NCBI GenBank assembly: GCA_010093685.1
Contig: MU006217.1
Location: 148,911 to 212,910, forward strand
Length of the DNA: 64,000 bases
Direction: 5' to 3'
Source: Ophiobolus disseminans
Lineage: Eukaryota > Ascomycota > Dothideomycetes > Pleosporales > Phaeosphaeriaceae
Shown here one piece after another: positions 22,868-31,965 of the stretch. Both the position numbers and the translations under genes were made by a program. Position 1 is the first letter of the stretch; each line of letters opens with the position of its first letter. Under the pieces are notes generated by a model that did not search any database, had not been told where the DNA came from, and was given only the letters and a program-made list of their open reading frames with translations.

Positions 22868-25800
22868 CTATGGTCGGCGCTCGATGACCCACTCCTTCAG
22901 TTGCTGATACAGTAGCGTCTTGTATGATCTCTCGCGTTCGTTTCGGTAAAATGTCGACGGCTGAAGCTCGTCAAGCTGCTTGTGTAGCTCGTACACCCTC
23001 TGAACGTAGGCTTCAGATTCTTCGTTCGCGCGGTCGCGCATCTCTTTTGTTTGCTGCGCATTGGGCTGGATGATGTTGCCCTTTGACTGTGGTGCCGGTA
23101 CCTGTGCCGGGCTACCAGAGGCTGCTGGGTTCGGAGGTAGGATGTGAGACGCTGCAGTACCGGGGATTGGCGCTGGCGGAGAAAGTCGCTGGGGGTGGAG
23201 AACATCAGGCGAAACATCTCCCTGGGTGATGGAAAGTTGCTGACCGACGTCTGGTTCGTGTCGCTTTGCAGTCTCGGCGTCTCTACCCTCATCATCGTCT
23301 TGTCGCGGTCGCTTTCCCTGCGCAAAGCCGGGGGTTGGAAACTGCTGTGAGGTAGCAGAGCTACCTTGCGCGTGGTTGAAGCCGGGGCCTGCGACTGGTA
23401 GCTGTTTTTGCGGTCGTTGCCTGCTGACCCACGCCGACATGGCCTGCTGGAAGTTTGTGGCCTTCTTCTCTTCATACATCTCATTGTAGTAGGCCTGTTC
23501 TTGGTGCTGCTTTTTCTTCTTATTGTTGGCAACGGAAAGGCGGACATGAGCTTCGGCGTCTTTCCCAGCACGCTCCTGCATCCAGGCGATTTCTTCTGCT
23601 GATGGCTTGACCAGGGCGACAGAGAATGTGGGGAGAGGTTGCTGGACAGGTTGTACCTGCCCAGCTTGGGCGGCATTTTGTTGGCGCCGATTGTGCCGGT
23701 GAAGAGAGAAGTTGCTCATGTACGCGGCGCTCGCGCTTTTGTATGATGTCTCGTAGAAGTCTCTCGTCATCCGGTTGCCATTTACTTGGCGCAGTTGCCC
23801 TTCCATCTGCTTGCCCGCTCGGTCTGCGCCACGACGCGCCTGTCGAAGAAGATGCGCGTCGGAATGCGCAGGGACACCATAGTCGTCGATGTCTGGCCAG
23901 CAAAGCTGCTTTGGCTCCTGCACCGGATGGTCACGGTTCGCCTGCAGCGGTGATGGTTGCATCTCGTTTGTGGTGTTGGCTTCGGTGCCAAGTTCGGGTG
24001 ACATTGGTGGCGGCTTGATCAAACGTGAGGAGGCTGTCATCGCTTGCTGCAGGGGACGTTGCTGGGACGCTAGCGTCGGGGCACCGAAATGCTGCAGGTT
24101 CTGGCGAGGCAGATCCAGTGAGGGACCATGATAACCAGGGCCAAGTGCTTCGGCCACAGAACGCTGTGGAGGGTGTAATTGAGGTGCTTCAACGATCTCC
24201 TGCTGCTCTGCATTGCTGTGAGCTGGTAGCATGCCAGCACTACTGCTTTGCTTTTGATGATTGTGGTGTGCGGTATGAAGCGTCGGCATCTCGACAGCTG
24301 CACTCTTAATGGGAGGATTCGGGGAGGAGTATCGGGATCTCTTCGTTTTCAACATTTTCATAGCTGCGGCTCCCTTCTTTCTATCCTTTGCTACGCTTGG
24401 TGGAGGCTGATACACTGCTTCTGGCACCGTGACTTCAACATCGTCATCCTCGATTATGACAAGTTCCGGTGGCGTTGCAACAAGTTCGGGATTTTTTGAC
24501 TGCTCGAACCGGCGAACATGTTCGATGAATCGCCGGGTCTCGTCGAGTGCTTCGGCTATAACAAGTTGCTGACTGAGCCTATCGTCTTTTGTTGTTCTAA
24601 TGAAGCGCTCTTTTGCGAAGGCAACTTGTTCTGCGATCGGGTCGGGCGCTCGATATCCTGGCTGGCTGCAATTGCGAAGATGTATTTGGTCGTTGATGAC
24701 ATTTAGGATATAGTCAGGCCATTGCTCGTCATTCAGTGATTTCGACTTTGCGACCCACGCGGCATCGAAATCAATACTTGGCGGGTAGAAGGCCTCATCG
24801 GAAGAGCCCAGAAGCCTTTCTGTGGCCTCAGGAGCCAACACAATGGTTAACCGCTTACCCAACAATTTCTTCGCGCCTATGTTTCTCTTCCTGTCAGCCG
24901 GTCTGTCGACGGTCAACTCCAGTAGAGCAAGCATGTATGAGCGGAAGTAGGTCGTGCCAGCCAATTCCACGTATGGGATCTCCGTTTCGATATTAAGGTG
25001 CGAATTGAGGAGACGCTTTCTGAATAGTTCATTATAGCTGGTCAGAAAGCGCTTGGCAAGACGGTCGGGATGACCGAAAAGGCCATTAGGAGGACCCATC
25101 TTGAGCACAAAGTGACGAGGCTGCCGAGCTTCTTCATAACCTGCCTTTATCGTGTCCTTCCAGAGCTGGCGCTTGGCCTCGTCTGGGCTATTGCGCAGAT
25201 TAAATGTCGGCTGGGCTGCGTTCCAAGCAAGAAACTTATCAACCGCAGTCCAGATCGATGGTCGTTCATCCTCGTTATCGCCTTCATCGTACCGCTTGTA
25301 CTGCCACTTCTCTGGAACGGGATCGGAGGCAAAGATCATTCGGCGTATGCATCCTTTGGCATAGAAGGCGTCGTCTTCGGAAATAAGGTCGTCAGATTCG
25401 GGTGTGTAGGCTTCGCGAGGCGGTAGAGCTTCAGCCTTTCCCACAGTAAAACCGCCGTCTTTGCCCCCATTCTTCTCGTACTCTTCTTTCTCTGCCTTTT
25501 TGCGCTCCTTCTCCGTCTCTTTGGCTGCCCGCTGTTTGGAATTAAGCCTCTCCAACGCCTGCTTCTCCTGGCCATATTTGGTCAGGCGTCGAACCCCGTT
25601 TTTATCAGTCAAGTACTCTTCCCTCTCCTTTGTTACTTTGAACACGTTCTTCTTCTTTTTGTAAAATCTCTTTTTCAAGGTCACCTTGGTAGTTGTCGTG
25701 ATTTTGCAGGCGACTGGACGAGGTTGACTATTTGAGTCTCCGTCCGTGGCCTCTACCGCACTGTCCGTAGACTCTTCGTCCTCACTATCGTCTTCAGACG

Positions 25801-26005
25801 CGACCGTAGGCAGACCAGAAAGGGCCTCCGTTATGCTATAATCGCTCTCCTCATCGCTGCTATCTTCAGCCTCCTCCTCCTCCTCCTCCTCCTCCTCCTC
25901 CTCCTCCTCCTTCCCCTCGGCATCTCTGTCTGCTTGTTGCAATTCGTTGAACTCAGCCCACGACACTTGGTTGGAGTCTCCGTCGGCTTGAGCGGGGAGT
26001 GTCAT
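22868..26005 (-). CDS. Large hypothetical acidic/basic protein, probably nuclear
   Basis: A single intronless frame. I place the start at ATG 26005 (MTLPAQADGDSNQ), giving 1045 residues; an in-frame ATG at 26290 would add 95 residues of unlike composition. Order of regions: an acidic segment with an uninterrupted run of 13 Glu (trinucleotide repeat) and many Asp/Ser; a Lys-rich segment (KKRFYKKKKNVFKVTKE); a charged helical segment (LNSKQRAAKETEKERKKAEK); a compact-looking domain around residues 230-500 (GPPNGLFGHPDRLAKRFLTS, YFRSYMLALLELTVDRP); then a long Gln/Pro-rich tail and a helical end (TKEMRDRANEESEAYVQRVY). Charged blocks and Lys clusters suggest a nuclear or chromatin role, but this is inference and I recognise no family. 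Confidence 0.8.
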   Translation of the reverse strand: MTLPAQADGDSNQVSWAEFNELQQADRDAEGKEEEEEEEEEEEEEAEDSSDEESDYSITEALSGLPTVASEDDSEDEESTDSAVEATDGDSNSQPRPVACKITTTTKVTLKKRFYKKKKNVFKVTKEREEYLTDKNGVRRLTKYGQEKQALERLNSKQRAAKETEKERKKAEKEEYEKNGGKDGGFTVGKAEALPPREAYTPESDDLISEDDAFYAKGCIRRMIFASDPVPEKWQYKRYDEGDNEDERPSIWTAVDKFLAWNAAQPTFNLRNSPDEAKRQLWKDTIKAGYEEARQPRHFVLKMGPPNGLFGHPDRLAKRFLTSYNELFRKRLLNSHLNIETEIPYVELAGTTYFRSYMLALLELTVDRPADRKRNIGAKKLLGKRLTIVLAPEATERLLGSSDEAFYPPSIDFDAAWVAKSKSLNDEQWPDYILNVINDQIHLRNCSQPGYRAPDPIAEQVAFAKERFIRTTKDDRLSQQLVIAEALDETRRFIEHVRRFEQSKNPELVATPPELVIIEDDDVEVTVPEAVYQPPPSVAKDRKKGAAAMKMLKTKRSRYSSPNPPIKSAAVEMPTLHTAHHNHQKQSSSAGMLPAHSNAEQQEIVEAPQLHPPQRSVAEALGPGYHGPSLDLPRQNLQHFGAPTLASQQRPLQQAMTASSRLIKPPPMSPELGTEANTTNEMQPSPLQANRDHPVQEPKQLCWPDIDDYGVPAHSDAHLLRQARRGADRAGKQMEGQLRQVNGNRMTRDFYETSYKSASAAYMSNFSLHRHNRRQQNAAQAGQVQPVQQPLPTFSVALVKPSAEEIAWMQERAGKDAEAHVRLSVANNKKKKQHQEQAYYNEMYEEKKATNFQQAMSAWVSRQRPQKQLPVAGPGFNHAQGSSATSQQFPTPGFAQGKRPRQDDDEGRDAETAKRHEPDVGQQLSITQGDVSPDVLHPQRLSPPAPIPGTAASHILPPNPAASGSPAQVPAPQSKGNIIQPNAQQTKEMRDRANEESEAYVQRVYELHKQLDELQPSTFYRNERERSYKTLLYQQLKEWVIERRP

Positions 26006-26290
26006 GGTGATTTGCTGAAGATATCTTTCGTATCTGTGGAGACTAGGATCAACTGAACTGTTTGCGCACGCTGTTATCCTGTTGCAAGGACCCTCACGTT
26101 GATATGGATGAGGTTGAGAAATAAGTCGATAGGCTCTTCTAACGAGTGAGTTTATTTGCGCGGGGCGTTCTGGCATTTTATGAAGCGAAGGAGAAGATTT
26201 CGATGCTGTGAAAGGCCTTGAGCCGCGGCTGGAACGCCCCTTCTTCCAGCTGGCCGTGAATTGACCGACACAATGCGCTTGCGGTATCAT

Positions 26291-27285
26291 TAAGAACTTT
26301 CACTTTCTGGTATGCAGGCGCTTTTGTAATCTCGCTTTCTCGGATGGCGCATATAATCCAAAAGGCCAGAACATCTGCCCACGGGATTCATCAATCTATT
26401 TGGTTGCCATTACACAGGGATGGGCATCGCTGCGTGAAAAACGGGCACGAGAGGTACGCCGTCCTGTAGCCAACATTTTAAACTACGACTCATCGATCAC
26501 GTGGAGTAGAGCAGTCCAAAGAGCACCTCCAGAGCAGTTGGGTACGCCGATTGCTCCCATATACAAATAAGGTTGAAGTTAACAGAGAGAAGCAAACCTT
26601 CGTGGGCAACCAGAGCACTGTGCCACTGTATATCATCGCCTTGACAGTCACCAAAAGCGGCACTATCATAACACAATGATTGGAACAACTTATTTCCACA
26701 ATGTGTCCCTCAAGAGTGTCGGTCTCACAGACGGAAGCAGCAGCATGGGTTGTATATGGACGATGAAGAGATTTATTGAACTATAGAAGGAATGTCGGAC
26801 TCTCACAATCATGCACATACTATGAGGAAGTAAGCGCACACATTTCGAGTCTTATTAATCAAACGAAAGACGCACCCAGTATGCCAGCCAATGTCGCTGC
26901 ATGTTGGGCGATAAAGAAGAAGAGAGGAGAGGCAGCGCCCGTCAAGCTTAAAATCTTACTCCGGCCCTGCGCCACTAGCGTCCACATGATGGCGTACCGG
27001 TTTATACTCGGAAGGTCTGTCTTGCACTGGCAACGCGGAGTTGACTGTGCGTTGTGATCACCTGAGAAAGGTGCTATTCCGTATCGGGCTACCGCCTCCA
27101 TGCGTGTATATCAGTCTCCTTCACATTTCAAGGACATCTTTTCCCCAGCATGACGAAAGCTCAACATCAGAAATTTCGATCCAATACCAAGCAACCCTCA
27201 CAACCCCCTCCAAATCTTCCACCACAATAATATCCTGCCTCCTCGCCTCACCACCACCACCACAACAACCTCCCTCGACAACACC
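26291..27285. other. Intergenic between divergent genes
   Basis: This region separates the minus-strand gene at 22868 from the plus-strand gene at 27286 and should hold both promoters. A C/A-rich leader (ACCACCACCACAACAACCTC) immediately precedes the ATG at 27286. No other feature is seen. Confidence 0.5.
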
Positions 27286-27676
27286 ATGTCGAGCTTGTAC
27301 GCGGGCCACCCCGACGCCAAGAAGGTCTTCCCCTTCCTCGCCCCCGCCATCTGCGGCATGCCCTCGCGCCGCCACCTCATCGTCGCCCGCCGCGCGAAAG
27401 CGCACATGAACGAGTGCAACGAGTCCGTCCGGGACATCCCCATCCGCAACTGGGGTGACTGCAAGAAGGAGCTGGTGTTCAACCTGCTCGCGCGGGTCGA
27501 CAGGGCCATCTGGGAGATGGAGCACGCCCTGGGCAACGCCGCCGCCGCCGAGATCACCAGAGATCTCCAGGAGATCAAGAAGGCTCGTGCGGCGTGGCCT
27601 CTGCCGAGGTAAGTGTCTTCCATTCTACTCTAGCACTGACGAATTCTGACGCAATACTAGCATGGACCTAAGGTAA
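27286..27676 (+). CDS. Small hypothetical helical protein
   Basis: The frame begins at ATG 27286 after a CA-rich leader. It reads through to a TAA at 27610 (108 aa), but that TAA is part of a GTAAGT donor. Splicing 27609-27660 (52 bp, ends GCAATACTAG) gives a second tiny exon and 112 residues ending PSMDLR, stop 27674-27676. Codons are strongly C/G-ending, unlike the flanks. The protein is basic at the N-terminus (CGMPSRRHLIVARRAKAHMN) and helical after it (LVFNLLARVDRAIWEMEHAL). No signal peptide, membrane span or known domain. Function unknown; the spliced form is my preference. Confidence 0.65.
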
Positions 27677-28557
27677 AATTCCGTGACGACTCTCATCAGT
27701 TCGGCTTCAATGGGGCTTTGGGTGTTTGGCGGGCTGGGTGTTCGATACCATGGGTTTGGCGTGGGCGGTTGGGCTTGGATGGCGGGCGTTTGTGGCGCTG
27801 GCCTTGCTCTGCGTCTTTCCCTTCGGGGTTTGATTGTTTTCGTTTTCTCCAACATGCCGCAAAGGCATAGATAGACTGGGCGTGGCCCCTCCAAAATGCG
27901 CACCATGTGCAGACCCATTCCTTCCTCATGTGTGTTTGCCGTCATGGCTGATCACATATATTGCCATGACTTCTTTAACCCATTGCGATTGCTTCATCTC
28001 AAAAGAAAATATCCTATGAATAGTACGTTTCGAGTCTTTCGTGCAACAACGCACTGATACTGACATTGCCGTTGGTGCTTGAGTGCTCGTGCCGCCGACA
28101 ACGTACTCAATGTAGTAGCACAGGACACTTCATATTGGGCAATTGTCTTCTAGAGTAAGTACTGGCAGTTGTATATGACTATAAAGTACACTGGTATAAG
28201 CCTGTTGCGCTGCTACTTGTCAGTATTCCAGTAAGTATTTGTATGAAAGGGGAGATAACGTACCTGGGTACCGAGTCTAGCCGCCCAAAAAGAGTCTAAA
28301 AAGTCAGATACCATGCTTGAATGAGGTATTGTAACAAGGCCTGCGATGGTGACTATCACAGTGCGTTTGAGCCTTCCCACGGGCTATACATTCCCGACTC
28401 GGTCAACTTCCTGAAGTCTCGCAACTCTGTCTACGGCCTTCCACTCCTACACCTACATCTACAACATACACATTTTACCCACATGGTAGCTTAGCAGCCT
28501 AATCTCTAGAATATTCTGGCGCAACTTTCAACTTAGTCAAATTAGTTGCGAACGGCC
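27677..28557. other. Intergenic, nothing recognised
   Basis: Sequence between two plus-strand genes. A CT/CA-rich leader (CCTACACCTACATCTACAAC near 28450) precedes the gene at 28558. No repeats or RNA genes were seen. Confidence 0.5.
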
Positions 28558-28974
28558 ATGAACTCATTTGGCCCTGCCATCGCGGAGTCGAACCGCATTC
28601 GCGCTGCCGCTGTCGCCAACGACACGCACACTGCGCAGTTGGCGCAGCGCGTCCACAACTGCGAGGCCGAGATCGCGCGCCTACGAGGCATCATTGAGCG
28701 TTCGTTTGGGGTCCATCACACTGGTAACGCCGCATACGGAGGGAATAATGCCAGCGGTGCAGGCCCTGCTACCGGCTCAGGCTCTGCGCATGGCTCACAG
28801 TATCCGTCGAACTCCGGCGGAGGCTATGCTGCCACTATCGCCAGCTCCGAAGCCTCTACGACTCCTCGCGCTGGTCCAGCTCGCCCCAATGTCAACAACA
28901 AGCAGGCGCAGGCCAAGACAGAACCGAAAGACGACACCAAAAACCTTCCTCTGGTGGTTGATGTCGATATGTGA
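28558..28974 (+). CDS. Hypothetical coiled-coil plus Gly/Ser-linker protein, possibly truncated
   Basis: 138 residues from ATG 28558; the in-frame TTG twelve bases upstream is not a eukaryotic start. Residues 12-55 form a heptad-rich helix (TAQLAQRVHNCEAEIARLRG). A low-complexity Gly/Ser/Ala linker follows, then an end that looks natural (NLPLVVDVDM). The layout mirrors the N-terminal half of the gene at 30404, where a similar helix and linker precede a Cys-rich domain. Here the Cys-rich part lies separately beyond a solo LTR (29038-29199) as a damaged remnant. So this may be a shortened but expressed survivor of a longer gene, or simply the 5' half of a dead one. Confidence 0.55.
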   Translation: MNSFGPAIAESNRIRAAAVANDTHTAQLAQRVHNCEAEIARLRGIIERSFGVHHTGNAAYGGNNASGAGPATGSGSAHGSQYPSNSGGGYAATIASSEASTTPRAGPARPNVNNKQAQAKTEPKDDTKNLPLVVDVDM

Positions 28975-29037
28975 GAAGGAGGGTTGAGGAAGAAGTTGAT
29001 TGATTGATAGAGACTATTGAAGAGAGCGAATATATAT

Positions 29038-29199
29038 TGTTGGATATGGGAGACAGGGCAAATGTGAGAAGAAGGTTGTTGTATTGAGAGAGCTACATGG
29101 AGCGATTATATACACAACATGATGAGTAAGCCAGTGACTAAGAGTCACGTGGGGATGCAGTCCACAGTGTACCATGCGAACAAAGGTGCCAGGCTGACA
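29038..29199 (+). mobile_element. Solo LTR, copy A
   Basis: A 162-bp element from TGTTGGATATGGGAGACAGG to AAAGGTGCCAGGCTGACA, flanked by the perfect 5-bp duplication TATAT at 29033-29037 and 29200-29204. It is nearly identical in order and content to the minus-strand copy at 21170. It sits between a coiled-coil gene and the Cys-rich remnant that together resemble the intact gene at 30404. Confidence 0.9.
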
Positions 29200-29252
29200 T
29201 ATATCCTCCTGTTACATAAGCAGTGATGAAACACGCTACTCCTGAGTAGGTG

Positions 29253-29730
29253 TAGATGCTGACAGTTGAGATGATCCTTATAGGCCACAAGCACCACAAA
29301 GACCGCAAATCGCTCAGGACTTGGTAAGTTTTGCTTCCCGAAAACCCACATTTGCTAGCTAACTGTCCCTGCAGCAGATATCCTTTTGGTAACGGCATGA
29401 GATGCGAAGAACCTGGCTTCTCCTTCGTCTGCTTCCGCGAAGGCCACTTCCATTACTGCCGCCCACAATCCAGAGCCTTATGAGGCACCGACCGCAAGTG
29501 CTCTGTTGATAACCACGAATGTGTGCCATCAGTGTGGGGTAAGTGCAGCGCGCGACACTGGAAGAAGCAAGGGCTAACAGGAAATAGAGAACCGCACCGA
29601 TTGGGAGGTACTCGTCCAGCGGGCATTAGAAGCAAAGGTCATTTGCAACAAGAACATCGGTTGGGCTGAGTTGGAGATGGCGCTCCTGCCCCCTGAGAAA
29701 TTCCCCAACAGGTACAAGGATGAGGCTTGA
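29253..29730 (+). pseudogene. Cys-rich domain remnant, paralogue of the gene at 30404
   Basis: Exon pieces match the last three exons of the gene at 30404 in sequence and intron position. A segment from about 29253 ends at 29323 before GTAAGT. The Cys exon 29375-29538 reads CRYPFGNGMRCEEPGF, then VCFREGHFHYC, and the last exon 29588-29730 begins NRTDWEVLVQRALEAK and ends KFPNRYKDEA with a stop at 29728-29730. An in-frame TGA at 29481-29483, between SRAL and GTDRKC, breaks the Cys exon; a CGA to TGA transition would explain it. No ATG joins it to a complete upstream exon, and the LTR lies just upstream. I read it as the dead 3' half of a once intact paralogue. Confidence 0.65.
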
Positions 29731-30175
29731 AAGGTCTGAGAAGGGGTTGGGTATATATACGAAGCAGAAGGACAAGGTCTGTTCTCTCTGAGAGTCTCAG
29801 GATCTTGCAACGCCTGATAGAAATGCTTGGGAAAGTATATGACGGAAGGAGAGAGAATAAAGGTTACGCAGTGACGTCTCACGATATGATCAGAGGCGAA
29901 GGACAAAGAACAATCAACTTGTAAATGACATGTTTCTCGTGATGAGGCTTGACAAGCTGCTTGCTGTTAAAGTACATAGTAGTTTGCGACGCAAGTTGCT
30001 TTTCAGACTCACCACTGTATGTATATATTCTTCGTCGCACCTTGTTCCAAGACATACTTGCTGTGAATTGTGAATTGCGTACAGCGGCTCAATCGTCACT
30101 GTGAATCGTTAGCGCTAAGAGATATGGACGGAAGATCCTCCACTCCGCGGTCTCCGCATGACCTTTGTGGGAATG

Positions 30176-30320
30176 GAGCAGAGAAGAAGGAGAAGGTTGT
30201 TGTATTGAGGGAGCTACAGCGAGCGATTATATACACAAATAAGCTGAGTAAGCAGAAATGAAGGGTCACGTGAGTAGAGCATTCACAGTGTACTCAGTGC
30301 ACGAAGGTGCCAGGCTGACA
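30176..30320 (+). mobile_element. Solo LTR, copy B
   Basis: A 145-bp, slightly deleted copy starting TGTGGGAATGGAGCAGAG and ending GAAGGTGCCAGGCTGACA, flanked by ACCTT at 30171-30175 and 30321-30325. It shares GATTATATACACAA and GGTCACGTGAG with the other copies. It ends only 83 bp before the ATG of the gene at 30404, so it lies in that gene's proximal promoter or leader. Confidence 0.87.
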
Positions 30321-30403
30321 ACCTTTATAACTCCGACTTTTCTAGCTCACGATCCACACTCTCCAAAAGGCCACCCACAGAGCAATTCAACGCTGTCACT
30401 GCC

Positions 30404-31254
30404 ATGGATCTATCTGACGATTCCATGAACCGCATTGTGGCCATAGTCCAGAAGCAGATTGCTGCTCTGGAGCTGAAGGTGCATGCCCGCTTCAACAGTA
30501 AGTAGTAACGCGCACCATGTGCGAAACAATCGCTGATCACATATCTTGTAGACATTGAGCGCCGCATTGCGAACATCGAGAATATCATCGTCAGCAACTT
30601 TGGCGCAAATGCGCTTCCCGACTACTCTCGCGCACCTACGACTGCGGACGCGGGCTACCGCTCCGCCCCCCTCTCTGTCGCTCCGCATGGCGGCCAGGGA
30701 CAGCAGGCTACGCATAGCTACCAGCCCCAGTCGCAGGCACCGACAGTTGCAGGTCCAAGCGGTCTCAGTAACAGCCAGAACGCCCGTTTCCTACCATACG
30801 CCATGGAGATAGTTGCCAATAAGTATTGCCAGAAGCAGCCTTATGATCGTCGCGAGTGGTAAGTCACAAGAATCCATCTCTTTCTTCAATAATTGACATT
30901 TCCCAGCAGCAAGCGCGGATGTGGTCGCCCCACCTACCACATTGACTGCTTTCGCGAGGAGCAATTCCGCTGGTGCCGTAGGCATCAGCGTCCAATTTTG
31001 CCCCCGCACGTGAATTACGGCCGCAATTTCCAGGACTGTGAGTGGGTTCGCTGGGGTAAGTAGCCACACTCTATCTGTCTGCTTCGTTGGCTAACGCATG
31101 GACAGAGCACCATCCCGACTGGGAAACCATCGTCAAGATGTCCTTCGCCGCCAACAACCTGGGCAAGCAGGGCATCGAGGAGCTGCGCGAAATCCTCTTT
31201 CCTCGAGACCTATACCCGAACAAGTACGACAATTTCGGTAACTGGACTGGCTAG
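30404..31254 (+). CDS. Coiled-coil/Cys-rich hypothetical protein
   Basis: Four exons: 30404-30497, 30552-30858, 30907-31055, 31106-31254, encoding 232 residues. The exon 3 acceptor is a NAGNAG site (30906 or 30909), so one Ser may be optional. An N-terminal coiled coil (residues 8-52; QKQIAALELKVHARF, RRIANIENIIV) leads into a Gln/Ser/Pro linker. A Cys-rich module follows: C.KRGCGRPTYHIDC, FREEQFRWCRRHQRP and a further Cys before WVRWG, spacing that suggests a small zinc-binding fold. The last exon is helical (DWETIVKMSFAANNLG). I know of no named family. A damaged paralogue lies immediately upstream, and a solo LTR sits in the proximal 5' region. Confidence 0.75.
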
Positions 31255-31965
31255 ACTTCACACCCAGTCGGAGGGTATCAGGGGCAGGGCCGGCGACAGC
31301 TGAGGCAGTATGAGGGAGCGGGGGATCGACAATCCCTTATAATGGATGAGACATAGTGTTATAGTCGAAACGAACCATGTCAACTGTATAAGATTCATGC
31401 TGCGATGAATGTGATGTTCTGTGAAGGTGTCTTGGGAGGATTCGAAGCGATGACGTTTGCCGGAGAAGCGGTCTGTGCTGCCCCCCGGCGCTTCCGCCAT
31501 CGCGCATCGCAACTGTCCAGACCTGCAACTTCAACATCAGCAGTATACATCGCCACAACATCAGTCATAGTTTCAACAGCGGCCATTATCAGCTTCGAAC
31601 GATGCGCGTGTTTGACTCGCCTTCTGGTCGTGCGCAACACACCCAATTCCGAAATATTTCTTGACGTCCATCCCGTGACCAGACACGCGCAATGTTGTCT
31701 GACTTTCAAGCAGGCAAAGAGCAGTGTATATGCAGAGCAAGGGTCAAAGTTTGATCCTTATGACGGCGCAAAAATGAATCATGCGCGAGATAGATTGCGT
31801 TGCAGATTGAGGACTTTAGCCGTATTCAGAAGGCCACCTTGACAGTGCATGTAGAAAATGCGCATTAACACGAAAACTCCAAATCTTCATAACAGCCACT
31901 GGCTATCTCTAATCACCGATCAAGCAGCTGCTACCTACGCTCAGAACGCTCAGTGACAGCTCACC
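31255..31965. other. Intergenic, nothing recognised
   Basis: Overlapping frames on both strands at 31395-31842 have Ala/Arg/Ser-rich shadow-like composition and no splice pattern. The right part is the presumed promoter of the SET gene at 31966. Confidence 0.5.

Noticed and set aside
26006..26290. In-frame 95-codon N-terminal extension of the large gene at 22868
   Set aside because: Composition differs sharply from the rest of the protein, and the internal ATG at 26005 fits better. The extension is kept only as a possibility.
31395..31842. Overlapping ORFs on both strands (104 and 145 codons)
   Set aside because: They mirror each other, lack a domain and have Arg/Ala/Ser-rich composition; likely chance frames in intergenic DNA.
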